Shown: positions 25,609 to 33,587, counted from the first letter of the stretch. The stretch is 37,496 nucleotides of DNA from Oscillospiraceae bacterium (GCA_015064445.1 SVSE01000011.1:1-37496); one strand, 5' to 3'. The notes: generated by a model from the sequence alone, not told the origin. Program-made: numbers and translations.

Positions 25609-26318
25609 ACATTTTTCCTGCAATAGACCTCTATGCAAAAAAGGCAGTTCGACTCTTTAAGGGCGACTATAATGAGATGACCGTATATAGCGAAAATCCT
25701 ATCGAAATCGCACGTGATTTTGAGGCAAAGGGGGCGCGCTTTATACATATGGTTGACCTTGAGGGCGCAAAGGACGGTACAACTCCAAACCTTGAAATTG
25801 TTGCACAGGTTGCCAGCCAAACAGGGCTTTTTGTTGAAATCGGTGGAGGAATTCGTTCACTTGAAACTCTTGAAAAATACTTTGAGTGTGGCGTTGACCG
25901 TGCAATTCTCGGCACATCTGCTGTAAATGATGAGGAATTCCTTGTCAAGGCTGTTGAAAAATATGGCGATAAAATTGCAGTTGGCGCTGATGTCAAGGAC
26001 GGCTATATCGCAATCAAGGGCTGGCTTGAAAAATCGAGTCTCACTCTTTCCGAATTCTTTGAGAAAATGCAAAAAATCGGAGTTAAAACGATAATTTGCA
26101 CCGACATTTCAAAGGACGGAGCTATGCGTGGCACTAACCTCGAAATGTATCGAGAGCTCTCGCAAAAATATTCTCTTGACATAGTTGCGTCAGGGGGAGT
26201 GTCTACAATTAATGATGTTATTGAGCTTCGCAAGATGAACCTTTACGGAGCAATTATAGGAAAAGCCTATTACACAGGCGCAATAGATTTGAAGGAAGCA
26301 ATCGAGGTGGCAAAATGA
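25605..26318 (+). CDS. hisA: ProFAR isomerase
   Basis: It is a TIM-barrel Amadori isomerase acting on ProFAR. With the start at 25605 it has 237 residues, beginning MNIFPAIDLY. The catalytic acids are D8 and D129 (ADVKDG), and phosphate-binding glycine loops lie at GGGIRS (80-84) and ASGGVS near 200. I chose this start because GGAGGTGG lies 5-12 nt upstream and the ATGA overlap with hisH matches its neighbours. An in-frame GTG at 25590 would add five residues with no Shine-Dalgarno. Confidence 0.95.
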   Translation: MNIFPAIDLYAKKAVRLFKGDYNEMTVYSENPIEIARDFEAKGARFIHMVDLEGAKDGTTPNLEIVAQVASQTGLFVEIGGGIRSLETLEKYFECGVDRAILGTSAVNDEEFLVKAVEKYGDKIAVGADVKDGYIAIKGWLEKSSLTLSEFFEKMQKIGVKTIICTDISKDGAMRGTNLEMYRELSQKYSLDIVASGGVSTINDVIELRKMNLYGAIIGKAYYTGAIDLKEAIEVAK

Positions 26319-27073
26319 TTACAAAAAGAATTATTCCGTGCCTCGATGTAAAGGACGGACGCGTTGTTAAGGGCGTTAACTTTTTGGGACTTGCCGATGT
26401 GTCCTCTCCTGTAAAGCTTGCTAAATTCTATTCCGAATGTGGCGCTGATGAGCTTGTGTTTTACGATATCACAGCAAGTGCAGAGGGACGCGCCCTCTTT
26501 ACCGATATTTTGACAGAGGTTGCCAGCACAATATTTATTCCTCTTACCGTAGGTGGTGGTATAAATACAGTTGAGGACTTTGATAGAGTCCTTAAATGTG
26601 GCGCTGATAAGGTAAGCGTAAACTCTGGCGCAATCAAAAATCCGTCACTCATTTCGCAGGCTGCTCAAAAATACGGAAACCAATGCGTTGTTATCTCTGC
26701 CGACATAAAAAGAGTTGATGGAGAATTCAAGGTTTTCGCAAAGGGCGGACGCGAAAATACAGGAATGGAAGCAATCTCGTGGATTAAAAAATGCGTTGCA
26801 AATGGCGCAGGCGAGGTTGTTGTTAACTCAATCGACACCGACGGAGTTAAGCGTGGCTTTGACATTGAAATGCTAAAGGCAGTAAGAGAGGCAGTAAATG
26901 TTCCTGTCATCGCCTCTGGAGGCGCTGGCTGTATCGATGATTTCACAAAATTGTTCAAGGAAATTCCAGATATGGACGCAGGACTTGCCGCATCAATCTT
27001 CCACTTTGGCGAGGTTCAAATCTCTGACCTCAAAAAAGAGCTTGCAAAAAATGGTATAACAGTGAGGTTATAA
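26315..27073 (+). CDS. hisF: Imidazole glycerol phosphate synthase, cyclase subunit
   Basis: HisF uses ammonia from HisH to make imidazoleglycerol phosphate and AICAR. The 252-residue TIM barrel has D11 in IPCLDVKDGRVVKG and D130 in ISADIKR as catalytic residues, plus GGGI (80-83) and the late ASGGAG phosphate loop. A four-base ATGA overlap with hisA and one-base spacing to hisIE suggest coordinated translation. Confidence 0.96.
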   Translation: MITKRIIPCLDVKDGRVVKGVNFLGLADVSSPVKLAKFYSECGADELVFYDITASAEGRALFTDILTEVASTIFIPLTVGGGINTVEDFDRVLKCGADKVSVNSGAIKNPSLISQAAQKYGNQCVVISADIKRVDGEFKVFAKGGRENTGMEAISWIKKCVANGAGEVVVNSIDTDGVKRGFDIEMLKAVREAVNVPVIASGGAGCIDDFTKLFKEIPDMDAGLAASIFHFGEVQISDLKKELAKNGITVRL

Positions 27074-27074
27074 T

Positions 27075-27725
27075 ATGATTAACATAGAAGAACTTAAATT
27101 TGACGAAAAGGGACTTATCCCTGCTGTCGTTGTGGATAGCATCACAAAAGAGGTGCTTACCGTAGCATATATGAATAAGGAAAGCCTTAAAATCTCAATG
27201 GAAAAGGGGCTTACCTGCTTTTATAGTCGCTCAAGGAAAGAGCTTTGGCTTAAGGGCGAAACAAGTGGCAACTATCAGCACATAGTTTCAATAACTGCTG
27301 ATTGCGATAGCGACGCACTTGTTGTAGTTGTTGAAAAGGACGGTCCTGCCTGCCACACGGGCACAAATACATGCTTTACAAAGCCAGTATATCAAAGCCC
27401 AGAGCTTCACGAGTTTACCTTGCAGGGACTCTACGACCTTCTTGTAGGTAGAAAAACCGAGCGCCCAGAGGGCTCATATACAACATACCTCTTCGATAAG
27501 GGAATTGATAAAATTCTTAAAAAGGTCGGCGAGGAATGTACTGAGGTTATCATCGCAGGAAAGGCAAACGATAAGGCGGAAACAATCTATGAGATTGCTG
27601 ACCTTGCATACCATGTAATGGTGCTTATGGTTGAAATGGGCATTAGCGTTGAGGACATTCATCGTGAGCTTGCATCAAGACATATAATAGACCACAAGGT
27701 TAAGCAGGAAAAGATGACAAAATGA
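27075..27725 (+). CDS. hisI: Bifunctional phosphoribosyl-AMP cyclohydrolase / phosphoribosyl-ATP pyrophosphatase
   Basis: The 216 residues are a HisI-HisE fusion (hisIE). The cyclohydrolase half (1-105) has zinc cysteines C77, C93 and C100 and the DCDSD metal site (76-80). The pyrophosphatase half (about 115-205) shows SYTTYLFDKG (134-143), KVGEECTEVIIAGK and EIADLAYHVMVLM, the helical MazG-like fold. It carries out steps two and three of the pathway. Its 3' end overlaps the phosphatase gene by four bases. Confidence 0.95.
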   Translation: MINIEELKFDEKGLIPAVVVDSITKEVLTVAYMNKESLKISMEKGLTCFYSRSRKELWLKGETSGNYQHIVSITADCDSDALVVVVEKDGPACHTGTNTCFTKPVYQSPELHEFTLQGLYDLLVGRKTERPEGSYTTYLFDKGIDKILKKVGEECTEVIIAGKANDKAETIYEIADLAYHVMVLMVEMGISVEDIHRELASRHIIDHKVKQEKMTK

Positions 27726-28516
27726 AGCTATCGACATATCATTTACACACAACCTTCTGCGACGGTAAAAATACTGCCGAGGAAATGGTGCTCGAGGCGA
27801 TAAGGCTCGGCTGTCCTGAAATCGGATTTAGTGGGCACTCTCATTTGCCATTTAACCCCAGCTGGACAATGAAAAAAGAGGATGTTCCTGTATATGTAGA
27901 AACAATCAAGGCGCTTCGTGAGAAGTATAAGGACAAGATAAAAATCTACATAGGCATAGAGCAGGATTATTTTTCCGAAGCTCCTGACTGGGGGCCCGAT
28001 TACATTATCGGCGCAGTTCATTGTATCTATAAGGACGGAGAATATTTTGATGTCGATGCAAGCGCAGAGGTAATGAAGGAAAATGTGGACAAGCACTATG
28101 GTGGAGATGTATACGCATATTGCGAGGACTATTTTGCCCTTATGGCAGACCTCTATAACAAAACAAAATGCGACATTATCGCTCACTTTGACCTCGTTAC
28201 GAAGTTCAATGAGAAAATGCCGATGATAGACACAAGCCACCCAAGATATGTAAAGGCGTCAAACGACGCACTCGATGCACTCCTCAAAACACCTGCTATT
28301 TTTGAAATGAATACAGGTGCAATTACAAGGGGATATCGCACAACACCATATCCAAGTGAGGAGCTTACTGCCAAAATCGCAAAAAGTGGTAAAAAATTCG
28401 TTATAAACAGCGACACACATAGCACCTCAACCCTTGGCACTCATCTTGATGAACTATCTCGCATCTTTGATAAGCTTGGCTATAAATACATAACTCGCTT
28501 AGAGGAAATTCTTTAA
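27722..28516 (+). CDS. hisK: PHP-family histidinol-phosphate phosphatase
   Basis: It hydrolyses histidinol phosphate to histidinol, the step before HisD. The 264 residues form a PHP metal-dependent phosphoesterase: YHLHTTFCDG (H7, H9) is motif 1, SGHSHLPF is motif 2, and later metal ligands occur in IGIEQDYF, IIGAVHCIY, IIAHFDLVTKF and INSDTHS. In Bacillota this family replaces the HAD-type phosphatase fused to HisB in enterics. It completes the pathway in this operon. The symbol hisJ is also used for this family. Confidence 0.9.
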   Translation: MKLSTYHLHTTFCDGKNTAEEMVLEAIRLGCPEIGFSGHSHLPFNPSWTMKKEDVPVYVETIKALREKYKDKIKIYIGIEQDYFSEAPDWGPDYIIGAVHCIYKDGEYFDVDASAEVMKENVDKHYGGDVYAYCEDYFALMADLYNKTKCDIIAHFDLVTKFNEKMPMIDTSHPRYVKASNDALDALLKTPAIFEMNTGAITRGYRTTPYPSEELTAKIAKSGKKFVINSDTHSTSTLGTHLDELSRIFDKLGYKYITRLEEIL

Positions 28517-28519
28517 AAT

Positions 28520-28548
28520 AAAAAACGCACTCGATGAGTGCGTTTTTT
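28520..28548 (+). terminator. Terminator of the histidine operon
   Basis: The stem AAAAAACGCACT/AGTGCGTTTTTT (28520-28531 with 28537-28548) follows the last his gene by 3 nt. It is nearly identical to the terminator at 29395-29422. Confidence 0.9.
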
Positions 28549-28592
28549 ACTTTGTGCAAACCGAAAGTTTACAAAATGTAAGCTTTTATTGC

Positions 28593-28621
28593 TTGCAAAA
28601 CTGAAAATTGTGTGCTAAACT
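28593..28621 (+). promoter_or_regulatory. Probable promoter of the DUF4349 lipoprotein gene
   Basis: TTGCAA (28593-28598), a 17-nt spacer and TAAACT (28616-28621) preceded by TGTGC form an extended -10 promoter. A TATAAT at 28621-28626 overlaps, but its spacing to any -35 box is poor. Confidence 0.45.
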
Positions 28622-28651
28622 ATAATCAGAAAGGACAAAGGAGGTACTTTT

Positions 28652-29383
28652 ATGAGAAAAATACTAACATTATTAACGGTGATTGCTTTGTGTATTTCGC
28701 TTTTTGCCTGCGCTCCGGGGCACGGTGATTATGATGCATCGGAGGGGCCAAGCTCATCGCAAAATACAATTGTCAACAATCCGCTTAACAGGAAAATAAT
28801 TTATACCGTTTACCTCGATCTTGAGGCAAAGGACGTTTCCTCGCTTAAAAATGACATAAACGAAAAAAGTGATGCTTTAGGCGGTTATATTGAGAACAGT
28901 AATGAAGAATATAGCGACGGAGACTGCAGCTACGTTAGAATAACTTACAGAGTGCCCACCGAAAAGCTTGATGAGTTTGTTAATGCAATAGAGGGATACG
29001 GAAAGCTTATAGATAAAAGTGTGAGCACAACCGATATAACGACGGCTTATGTTGATGCGGTAGCTGAGAAAACCGCCTTGGAGCAAAGAAAGACGTTGCT
29101 TTCGGAAATGCTCAACAGCTCAACGATTTCGGCATCCGACAGAATGAACGTGATAAACGAAATATCAAAGGTTGATGCGGAGATTCAGTCAATTGAGCTT
29201 CTTATTAAAAATTATGACAGTGATGTGAATTATTCAACTATAATAGTAACGATAGAAGAGAGCGTTAGCTTTATGGACGTTTTTCCTGTGCTCGCCGTAT
29301 TTATGCTGACTCCCGCCATAACGCTCGCTATAGTTTTTGGAAGCATTGGAATTGCTAAAAAGCGCAGAAATCGCGCAAAATAA
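28652..29383 (+). CDS. DUF4349 membrane lipoprotein
   Basis: The 243-residue protein starts with a lipoprotein signal peptide; the lipobox is LFAC with C20. A low-complexity linker follows, then a DUF4349 domain (about 45-200) with the typical RKIIYTVYLDLE start and a helical, probably coiled-coil part at 130-190. One transmembrane helix (about 207-231) and a basic tail close the protein, so it is held at the membrane at both ends. DUF4349 has no settled function. The start has AAAGGAGG. Codon choice differs from the his genes: CCG, GGG, ACG, CTA and TTA occur more freely. It is a single-gene unit between two near-identical terminators. Confidence 0.88.
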   Translation: MRKILTLLTVIALCISLFACAPGHGDYDASEGPSSSQNTIVNNPLNRKIIYTVYLDLEAKDVSSLKNDINEKSDALGGYIENSNEEYSDGDCSYVRITYRVPTEKLDEFVNAIEGYGKLIDKSVSTTDITTAYVDAVAEKTALEQRKTLLSEMLNSSTISASDRMNVINEISKVDAEIQSIELLIKNYDSDVNYSTIIVTIEESVSFMDVFPVLAVFMLTPAITLAIVFGSIGIAKKRRNRAK

Positions 29384-29394
29384 ACTTGAACGAT

Positions 29395-29422
29395 AAAAAC
29401 GCACTCGTTGAGTGCGTTTTTT
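29395..29422. terminator. Bidirectional terminator between convergent genes
   Basis: The stem AAAAACGCACT/AGTGCGTTTTT (29395-29405 with 29411-29421) has loop CGTTG and A/T runs on both sides. It serves the DUF4349 gene on the plus strand and the GT8-PlsC gene on the minus strand. Confidence 0.9.
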
Positions 29423-29425
29423 TGT

Positions 29426-31234
29426 TTAGTATTCAAGTGGCATTCCGTACTCGCGCTCGTAAATTTCCTTCCAAGCCTCGAAGTTGCGTTGCGCCAAATA
29501 ATCCATATTTTCCTTGCTTGAAAGCTCTGCCTTTGGATAAATAGGCTCGCCTATATGGATTGTGTATTCCTGAACATAAAATCCGTCAGGGAGGAAGTTC
29601 TCGCCTACATCAAAGTCCTTAATCTCGCGTCTTAAATCCTCGCCCAAAATGTCCGAGTCCTTCATTGTAATGAAGCAGGGGAGAACAGGAACATTATTCT
29701 TAACAGCAAATTTATAAGCACCAACCTTAAGAGGTCTTGGCTTACGATAGTTCCACCACATAGCCTGCTCAGGATAGAACAAAACGAAATTGCCCTTCTG
29801 CAAAAGCGTATTTGTCGCCTCTGTAAACTTCGCCATAGTCTTTATGTTAGACGAAAGGGGAAGAGTGTAGAAATGGCGCATAAGCTCTCCAAAGAAACCG
29901 GGGAACGAGGTATAATTTCCTTCCCTTATAACACGGTAGAACTTTCTCTTAGGCCACTGCTTTGATGCGTGAAATGCCTCTTGTATTGCAAAGCTATCAA
30001 AGGCGTTAAAGTGGTTGCAGGTAACAATTGCTCCTGTGTTGAGAGAAGAGAAGCTTTCAACGCCCTTGATATCCTTGATTATCATAATTTTCTTGTCAAG
30101 AATGGTCTTCAAGAAGACCTTAGCCTTCTTGTGTGCGATTGCAGTCTTTATCTTCGCGCCAAGACTACGCCTTAGATAATCAATCTCGTCAGGCATAATC
30201 GTTCTTGATGGTGGGTCGTCCTCAACATCCTCGTCAAAGCGGCCTTCCTTTTCGTATTTTGCTATTTTTTCGAGAAGAGCAACTCTGTATGGGGAGCGCT
30301 TTTTCTCGTTAAGCATCTTTTGATAGTTGTCATCACGGTCAATCTCGTCCTGTGCCATTTGAGCAAGATTTTCAGCAGAGCGTGCATCGTTTTCTCTTTG
30401 CTCATCGGTATAGGAATCAAGCTCGCCCTTTATAAGCGAGTGGACGGATGTCTTTGAAGCATAGCTCCAGAAAATATCAGCACCTCTGCAGGTGTGATAA
30501 TGCCAAGGCTTGTTAACCATAATGTAGTGGAGAATATATGCGTCCTTGTAGTCGTAGCTATATTCAAGACCGTCGGTCAACTCTGTATTCCATTTTTGGT
30601 CGAGCCAAAATACATGGTCCTTGCAGATAAGGTTAAGGTAGTCCTCGTCCTGTGTTACAACAAAGTTGTACTCGCCAAGATGATAGAGGAAGCTCTTCAA
30701 AACCTGCTTTTCTCTGAATTGAACGCAGTTAATGAGCATAAGACCTGCGTTGAAGAAATTATTTCTTGAAACGCCAACAACCTCCTCGCAGTATGTTCCA
30801 TAAACATTAACCTGCACCATCGCCTGCTCGTGACAAGCGCCAAGGTAGGAGTCGCCAATTTCAGTATTGTAAAGCTCGCTTATGTCGCCCAAGACAATAG
30901 TGTCGCTATCAATGTAGATAGCCTTGTCATAGTCGAACATTTCCGAAATGAAGAATCTGTAATATGTCGTCTTCGAATAGTAGTGACGAATAGGCAAGTC
31001 CTTGGTAACGCTTTCGAGATATTCGCTAACATCTACAAATTCGATTTCGAAATTCTCATTTTGAAGCGCCAAAAGACGAGCCTTCATTTCCTCAGATATG
31101 TTAGTGTAGAGAACATGGATTTTGTATGCATAATCCTTCGATGCATTTTCAATCATCGAGGCAAGCGAAACGATAGTGTACTTAACGAACGCATCGTCGC
31201 AGGCATAAAAAATCGGCACAATCTTCTTTTCCAT
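29426..31234 (-). CDS. Fusion of GT8 glycosyltransferase and PlsC-type acyltransferase
   Basis: The 602 residues join two enzymes. Residues 1-265 are a family 8 glycosyltransferase: FYACDDAFVKY at the start, the metal-binding DSD (109-111) in IYIDSDTIVLGD, NAGLMLIN (162-169), and HYIMVNKPWH (236-245) with the C-terminal metal His. Residues 270-350 are a charged helical linker. Residues 375-575 are a PlsC/LPLAT acyltransferase: NHFNAFD (407-413; H408 and D413) is the catalytic HX4D box, and FYPEQAMW (486-493; E489) is the acceptor-site motif. There is no membrane helix or signal peptide; PlsC proteins usually attach to the inner membrane face. A role in making a glycosylated, acylated lipid or envelope polymer is inferred. 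The start has GAGGT. Confidence 0.88.
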   Translation of the reverse strand: MEKKIVPIFYACDDAFVKYTIVSLASMIENASKDYAYKIHVLYTNISEEMKARLLALQNENFEIEFVDVSEYLESVTKDLPIRHYYSKTTYYRFFISEMFDYDKAIYIDSDTIVLGDISELYNTEIGDSYLGACHEQAMVQVNVYGTYCEEVVGVSRNNFFNAGLMLINCVQFREKQVLKSFLYHLGEYNFVVTQDEDYLNLICKDHVFWLDQKWNTELTDGLEYSYDYKDAYILHYIMVNKPWHYHTCRGADIFWSYASKTSVHSLIKGELDSYTDEQRENDARSAENLAQMAQDEIDRDDNYQKMLNEKKRSPYRVALLEKIAKYEKEGRFDEDVEDDPPSRTIMPDEIDYLRRSLGAKIKTAIAHKKAKVFLKTILDKKIMIIKDIKGVESFSSLNTGAIVTCNHFNAFDSFAIQEAFHASKQWPKRKFYRVIREGNYTSFPGFFGELMRHFYTLPLSSNIKTMAKFTEATNTLLQKGNFVLFYPEQAMWWNYRKPRPLKVGAYKFAVKNNVPVLPCFITMKDSDILGEDLRREIKDFDVGENFLPDGFYVQEYTIHIGEPIYPKAELSSKENMDYLAQRNFEAWKEIYEREYGMPLEY

Positions 31235-31294
31235 TTTTCAACCTCTAAATAAAAAGTTTGAGAGTCAATGTGAGTAGGCAAAGCCTATAAATAT

Positions 31295-31322
31295 ATATTA
31301 TCAAAGGCAGGGGGCAAATCAA
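31295..31322 (-). promoter_or_regulatory. Possible promoter of the GT8-PlsC gene
   Basis: On the minus strand, TTGATT (31317-31322), a 16-nt spacer and TAATAT (31295-31300) give a plausible but imperfect sigma-A promoter about 60 nt before the start codon. Confidence 0.35.
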
Positions 31323-31429
31323 AGGACTTTTTATAAAAAAGACTCTAAAAATTTTTCCTCATATTCTCAAAATGTTAGATACCGACTCTACAAAAGTGAG
31401 AAAAGCTTTTGCCAAAAGGAAAAAAGGAC

Positions 31430-31458
31430 TTGATTTTTCGCGCGCCAAGGTGTATAAT
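31430..31458 (+). promoter_or_regulatory. Promoter of the XRE regulator gene
   Basis: TTGATT (31430-31435), a 17-nt spacer and a perfect TATAAT (31453-31458) lie about 100 nt before the start codon, giving a fairly long leader. Confidence 0.65.
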
Positions 31459-31505
31459 ATAGAAAATAATTAAATATAAAAAGCTTCAATTTTTATCAAA
31501 ATTTT

Positions 31506-31537
31506 GAGAAAATTGCCCTTAAAAAATGGCAATTCTC
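31506..31537 (+). other. Leader hairpin just upstream of the XRE gene
   Basis: GAGAAAATTGCC (31506-31517) pairs with GGCAATTCTC (31528-31537) with one bulged A, around an A/T-rich loop. It lies 18 nt before the start codon and could affect ribosome access. No T-run follows, so it is not a terminator. Confidence 0.4.
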
Positions 31538-31555
31538 GGAAAGTGAGAGTTAAAA

Positions 31556-32146
31556 ATGACCGATATAAAGCCTATAATTGCCAAGAATTTGGCTTATTTT
31601 CGTAAGCAATCTGGGCTAACTCAGGCAGAGCTCGCAGAGAAGCTCAACTACTCTGATAAGGCTGTTTCCCGTTGGGAGCACGGAGATACCTTGCCTGATA
31701 TAAATGTCCTAAATCAGCTTTGCGAATTCTATGGAATTGATATGAATACCCTTATTAGTGAGGAGGCTGAGGACACCGAAAAGCCCGCAAAGGACTATAA
31801 GGAAACCTTGAAGTATCGCTTCGGGATTTATGGACTTGCCTTGGCTACCGTTTGGATTATTGCAACTGTTGCATTCGTTTACGCAGGAATGATTAGTGAC
31901 GGGCAGTATTACTGGCAAATATTTGTTTGGGCTGTGCCTGCATCCTGTGTCGCTCTTTCGCTCATATCGCGTGGCACAAGGGCATATGTCTTTAAGCTTG
32001 TTGTCAATTCCGTGTTTATATGGACGCTTTTGACCGCTGTTTTCCTTTATTTCCTTACAAAAAGCTACCTGTTCTGGACAGTTTTCCTAATAGGCGTTCC
32101 ACTTCAGGTTATCGTTGTTATGATGTTCTTGATGAAGAGAAGATAA
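31556..32146 (+). CDS. Membrane-anchored XRE-family transcriptional regulator
   Basis: The 196 residues combine an N-terminal XRE/Cro-type helix-turn-helix (about 8-62; LTQAELAEKLNYSDKAVSRW is the typical core) with four predicted transmembrane helices (about 90-112, 119-137, 145-167 and 170-192). The linker 66-85 is acidic. Such membrane-bound XRE proteins are common in Clostridia; the membrane part may sense the envelope or hold the DNA-binding part at the membrane, but no ligand is known. The start lies 4-5 nt after GTGAGAG, a modest Shine-Dalgarno. Its stop codon overlaps the AAGGAG of the next gene, so the two are co-transcribed. Confidence 0.88.
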   Translation: MTDIKPIIAKNLAYFRKQSGLTQAELAEKLNYSDKAVSRWEHGDTLPDINVLNQLCEFYGIDMNTLISEEAEDTEKPAKDYKETLKYRFGIYGLALATVWIIATVAFVYAGMISDGQYYWQIFVWAVPASCVALSLISRGTRAYVFKLVVNSVFIWTLLTAVFLYFLTKSYLFWTVFLIGVPLQVIVVMMFLMKRR

Positions 32147-32156
32147 GGAGATAATG

Positions 32157-32543
32157 ATGATAGAGGTTGGTATGGAATATGTAACCGAGATTGAGGTTAC
32201 GGAGGCAGATACTGCAAGGGCAATAGGCAGTGGCACGCTCGCGGTGCTTGCAACACCAAAAATGTGCGCGTTGATGGAGGAGAGTGCCTATAAATGCGTT
32301 ATGGCAGAGCTTGAAGAGGGCGCTACAACCGTTGGCACATCTCTTAATATTTCTCATTTGAGCGCAACTCCACTTGGAATGAAGGTTAAGGCTGTTGCAA
32401 CCGTTACAGGCGTTGATGGTAGAAAAATTTCCTTTGATGTCAAGGCATATGATGAGGCAGGACTTATCGGCGAGGGCACACACGAGAGATTTATAGTCCT
32501 TTCGGAAAGATTCATTGCAAAAGTATATTCAAAAATAAAATAA
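32157..32543 (+). CDS. FlK-like hot-dog thioesterase
   Basis: The 128-residue protein matches the fluoroacetyl-CoA thioesterase (FlK) branch of hot-dog proteins. The three catalytic positions of FlK (T42, E50, H76) line up with T33 in LATPKM, E41 in LMEE and H67 in NISHLSATP. GSGTLAVLATP and GEGTHERFIV are family-typical. In organisms not facing fluoroacetate these proteins probably hydrolyse some other small acyl-CoA; the substrate is unknown here. I prefer the second of two adjacent ATG codons (32157) because it sits 6 nt after AAGGAG; the first at 32154 is only 3 nt away. It is co-transcribed with the XRE regulator. Confidence 0.85.
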   Translation: MIEVGMEYVTEIEVTEADTARAIGSGTLAVLATPKMCALMEESAYKCVMAELEEGATTVGTSLNISHLSATPLGMKVKAVATVTGVDGRKISFDVKAYDEAGLIGEGTHERFIVLSERFIAKVYSKIK

Positions 32544-32570
32544 AAAATCGCACCTCGTGTGCGATTTTTT
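32542..32570. terminator. Bidirectional terminator between convergent genes
   Basis: The stem AAAAAATCGCAC/GTGCGATTTTTT (32542-32553 with 32559-32570) overlaps the end of the thioesterase gene and lies 5 nt from the end of the minus-strand propeller gene. It has A and T runs on both sides and so works in both directions. Confidence 0.9.
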
Positions 32571-32574
32571 GTTT

Positions 32575-33435
32575 TTATTGCTCCTTGAAGTCTAATTTTG
32601 CAATGGCTACAGCACCTGGAATAGGAGTGTCATAGTCAAGCCAACCACAGGTGGTAATGTAATATTGACCATCATCAAGCACAATTTCTGGTGCGTGCGC
32701 GTGCAATGTCGTGATAGGAATAGCGCCACCGTCTCCACCATTGTAAATGCCGAAATTACGAGGATCACTCGATACAAAAACAAGAGTGTTGTTGTAATTT
32801 TCCTGGGAGCAATCCGTGTAGGTTATAAATAGGTAGTAAAGACCGTCAAGTCTTATGATATAAGGCGATTCCATAGCTCCCCAAGGAGGATTGAGTGGCG
32901 AGTTCTCGCCTGATGTCATTGCATACCCCTCGAATTCCCATTCGATAAGATTTTGTGAGTGGAAAAGAGAAATACAGCTACGCTTGTCCTTTGTGCCAAC
33001 AATATACATAAGATAGCTACCGTCGTCAAGAGTTAGCACAAAATGGTCACGATGCGCACTAAAAAGAGGCTCGTTTTTAAGTGTTATAGTGTGGTTATAC
33101 CATTCATAAAGGTCGAAGGAAACAGAAAGAGAGGTAGGCGAAGGACCATAAAACATATAGTAATAATCCCCCTCGGTGCGAATAACGCAGGGCGCCCACG
33201 CAAGCGTGCCTCGGTCAATCTCCCTTCTCATTTCCGTCATAGGTGTATCAAGCGAGGGAGTAACACCGTGTGCAAACCAACGCTCATTAGTTGCACCACC
33301 AAGGAAGCTTGAAATTCCAAAAAGATGCCAATTTCCGTCGTGCGCCTTAAAGAGAGTGTGGTCGTTTATGTAATTGCCACTTTCGTGTGGCTTAAATAAT
33401 TCCTTCCATTCAGATGAAATGTATGGTATTTTCAT
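32575..33435 (-). CDS. Five-bladed beta-propeller glycoside hydrolase (GH43/GH32-like)
   Basis: The 286 residues read as a five-bladed propeller of the GH43/GH32/GH68-related families, which act on arabinans, xylosides or fructans. The expected acid trio is present: D25 in YINDHTLF as base, R129-D130 in SAHRDHFV as transition-state stabiliser, and E189 in MESPYIIR as general acid. LAWAPCVIR (78-86) and HAPEIVLDDGQYY are typical blade strands. No signal peptide, membrane helix or binding module is present, so it is probably cytoplasmic. Substrate is unknown and the family number is uncertain. AAGGAG is the Shine-Dalgarno. It is a single-gene unit. Confidence 0.78.
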   Translation of the reverse strand: MKIPYISSEWKELFKPHESGNYINDHTLFKAHDGNWHLFGISSFLGGATNERWFAHGVTPSLDTPMTEMRREIDRGTLAWAPCVIRTEGDYYYMFYGPSPTSLSVSFDLYEWYNHTITLKNEPLFSAHRDHFVLTLDDGSYLMYIVGTKDKRSCISLFHSQNLIEWEFEGYAMTSGENSPLNPPWGAMESPYIIRLDGLYYLFITYTDCSQENYNNTLVFVSSDPRNFGIYNGGDGGAIPITTLHAHAPEIVLDDGQYYITTCGWLDYDTPIPGAVAIAKLDFKEQ

Positions 33436-33465
33436 AAAATTCTCCTTGAATTGTTTTCTAAAATT

Positions 33466-33494
33466 AGTCTATCATATAATAAGAATAAAATCAA
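33466..33494 (-). promoter_or_regulatory. Probable promoter of the propeller hydrolase gene
   Basis: On the minus strand, TTGATT (33489-33494), a 17-nt spacer and TAGACT (33466-33471) form a moderate sigma-A promoter 31 nt before the start codon. Confidence 0.5.
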
Positions 33495-33537
33495 GAAAGG
33501 ATATATATAAAATTTTTAGAATTTTTTAAAAAATATG

Positions 33538-33566
33538 TTGACAAGCATAAAAAGTTATGATATAAT
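33538..33566 (+). promoter_or_regulatory. Consensus promoter of the tRNA-Met/tRNA-Glu unit
   Basis: TTGACA (33538-33543), a 17-nt spacer and TATAAT (33561-33566) match the consensus exactly. The first tRNA begins 21 nt after the -10 box. Confidence 0.9.
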
Positions 33567-33587
33567 GGCAAGGCATTGAGCAACAAC

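Larger units (their letters stand above)
31235..31555. other. Divergent intergenic region with two promoters
   Basis: The 321 nt between the minus-strand GT8-PlsC gene and the plus-strand XRE gene hold no gene. They carry a probable promoter for each side. A short hairpin TAGGC-AAA-GCCTA (31275-31287) lies in the leader of the fusion gene, and a longer hairpin lies in the leader of the XRE gene. The middle (31325-31425) is A-rich with no clear feature. Confidence 0.6.

Noticed and set aside
21431-28516. Broken or missing step in the histidine pathway.
   Set aside because: All steps are accounted for: hisG/hisZ, hisIE, hisA, hisH/hisF, hisB, hisC, the PHP phosphatase and hisD are each full length.
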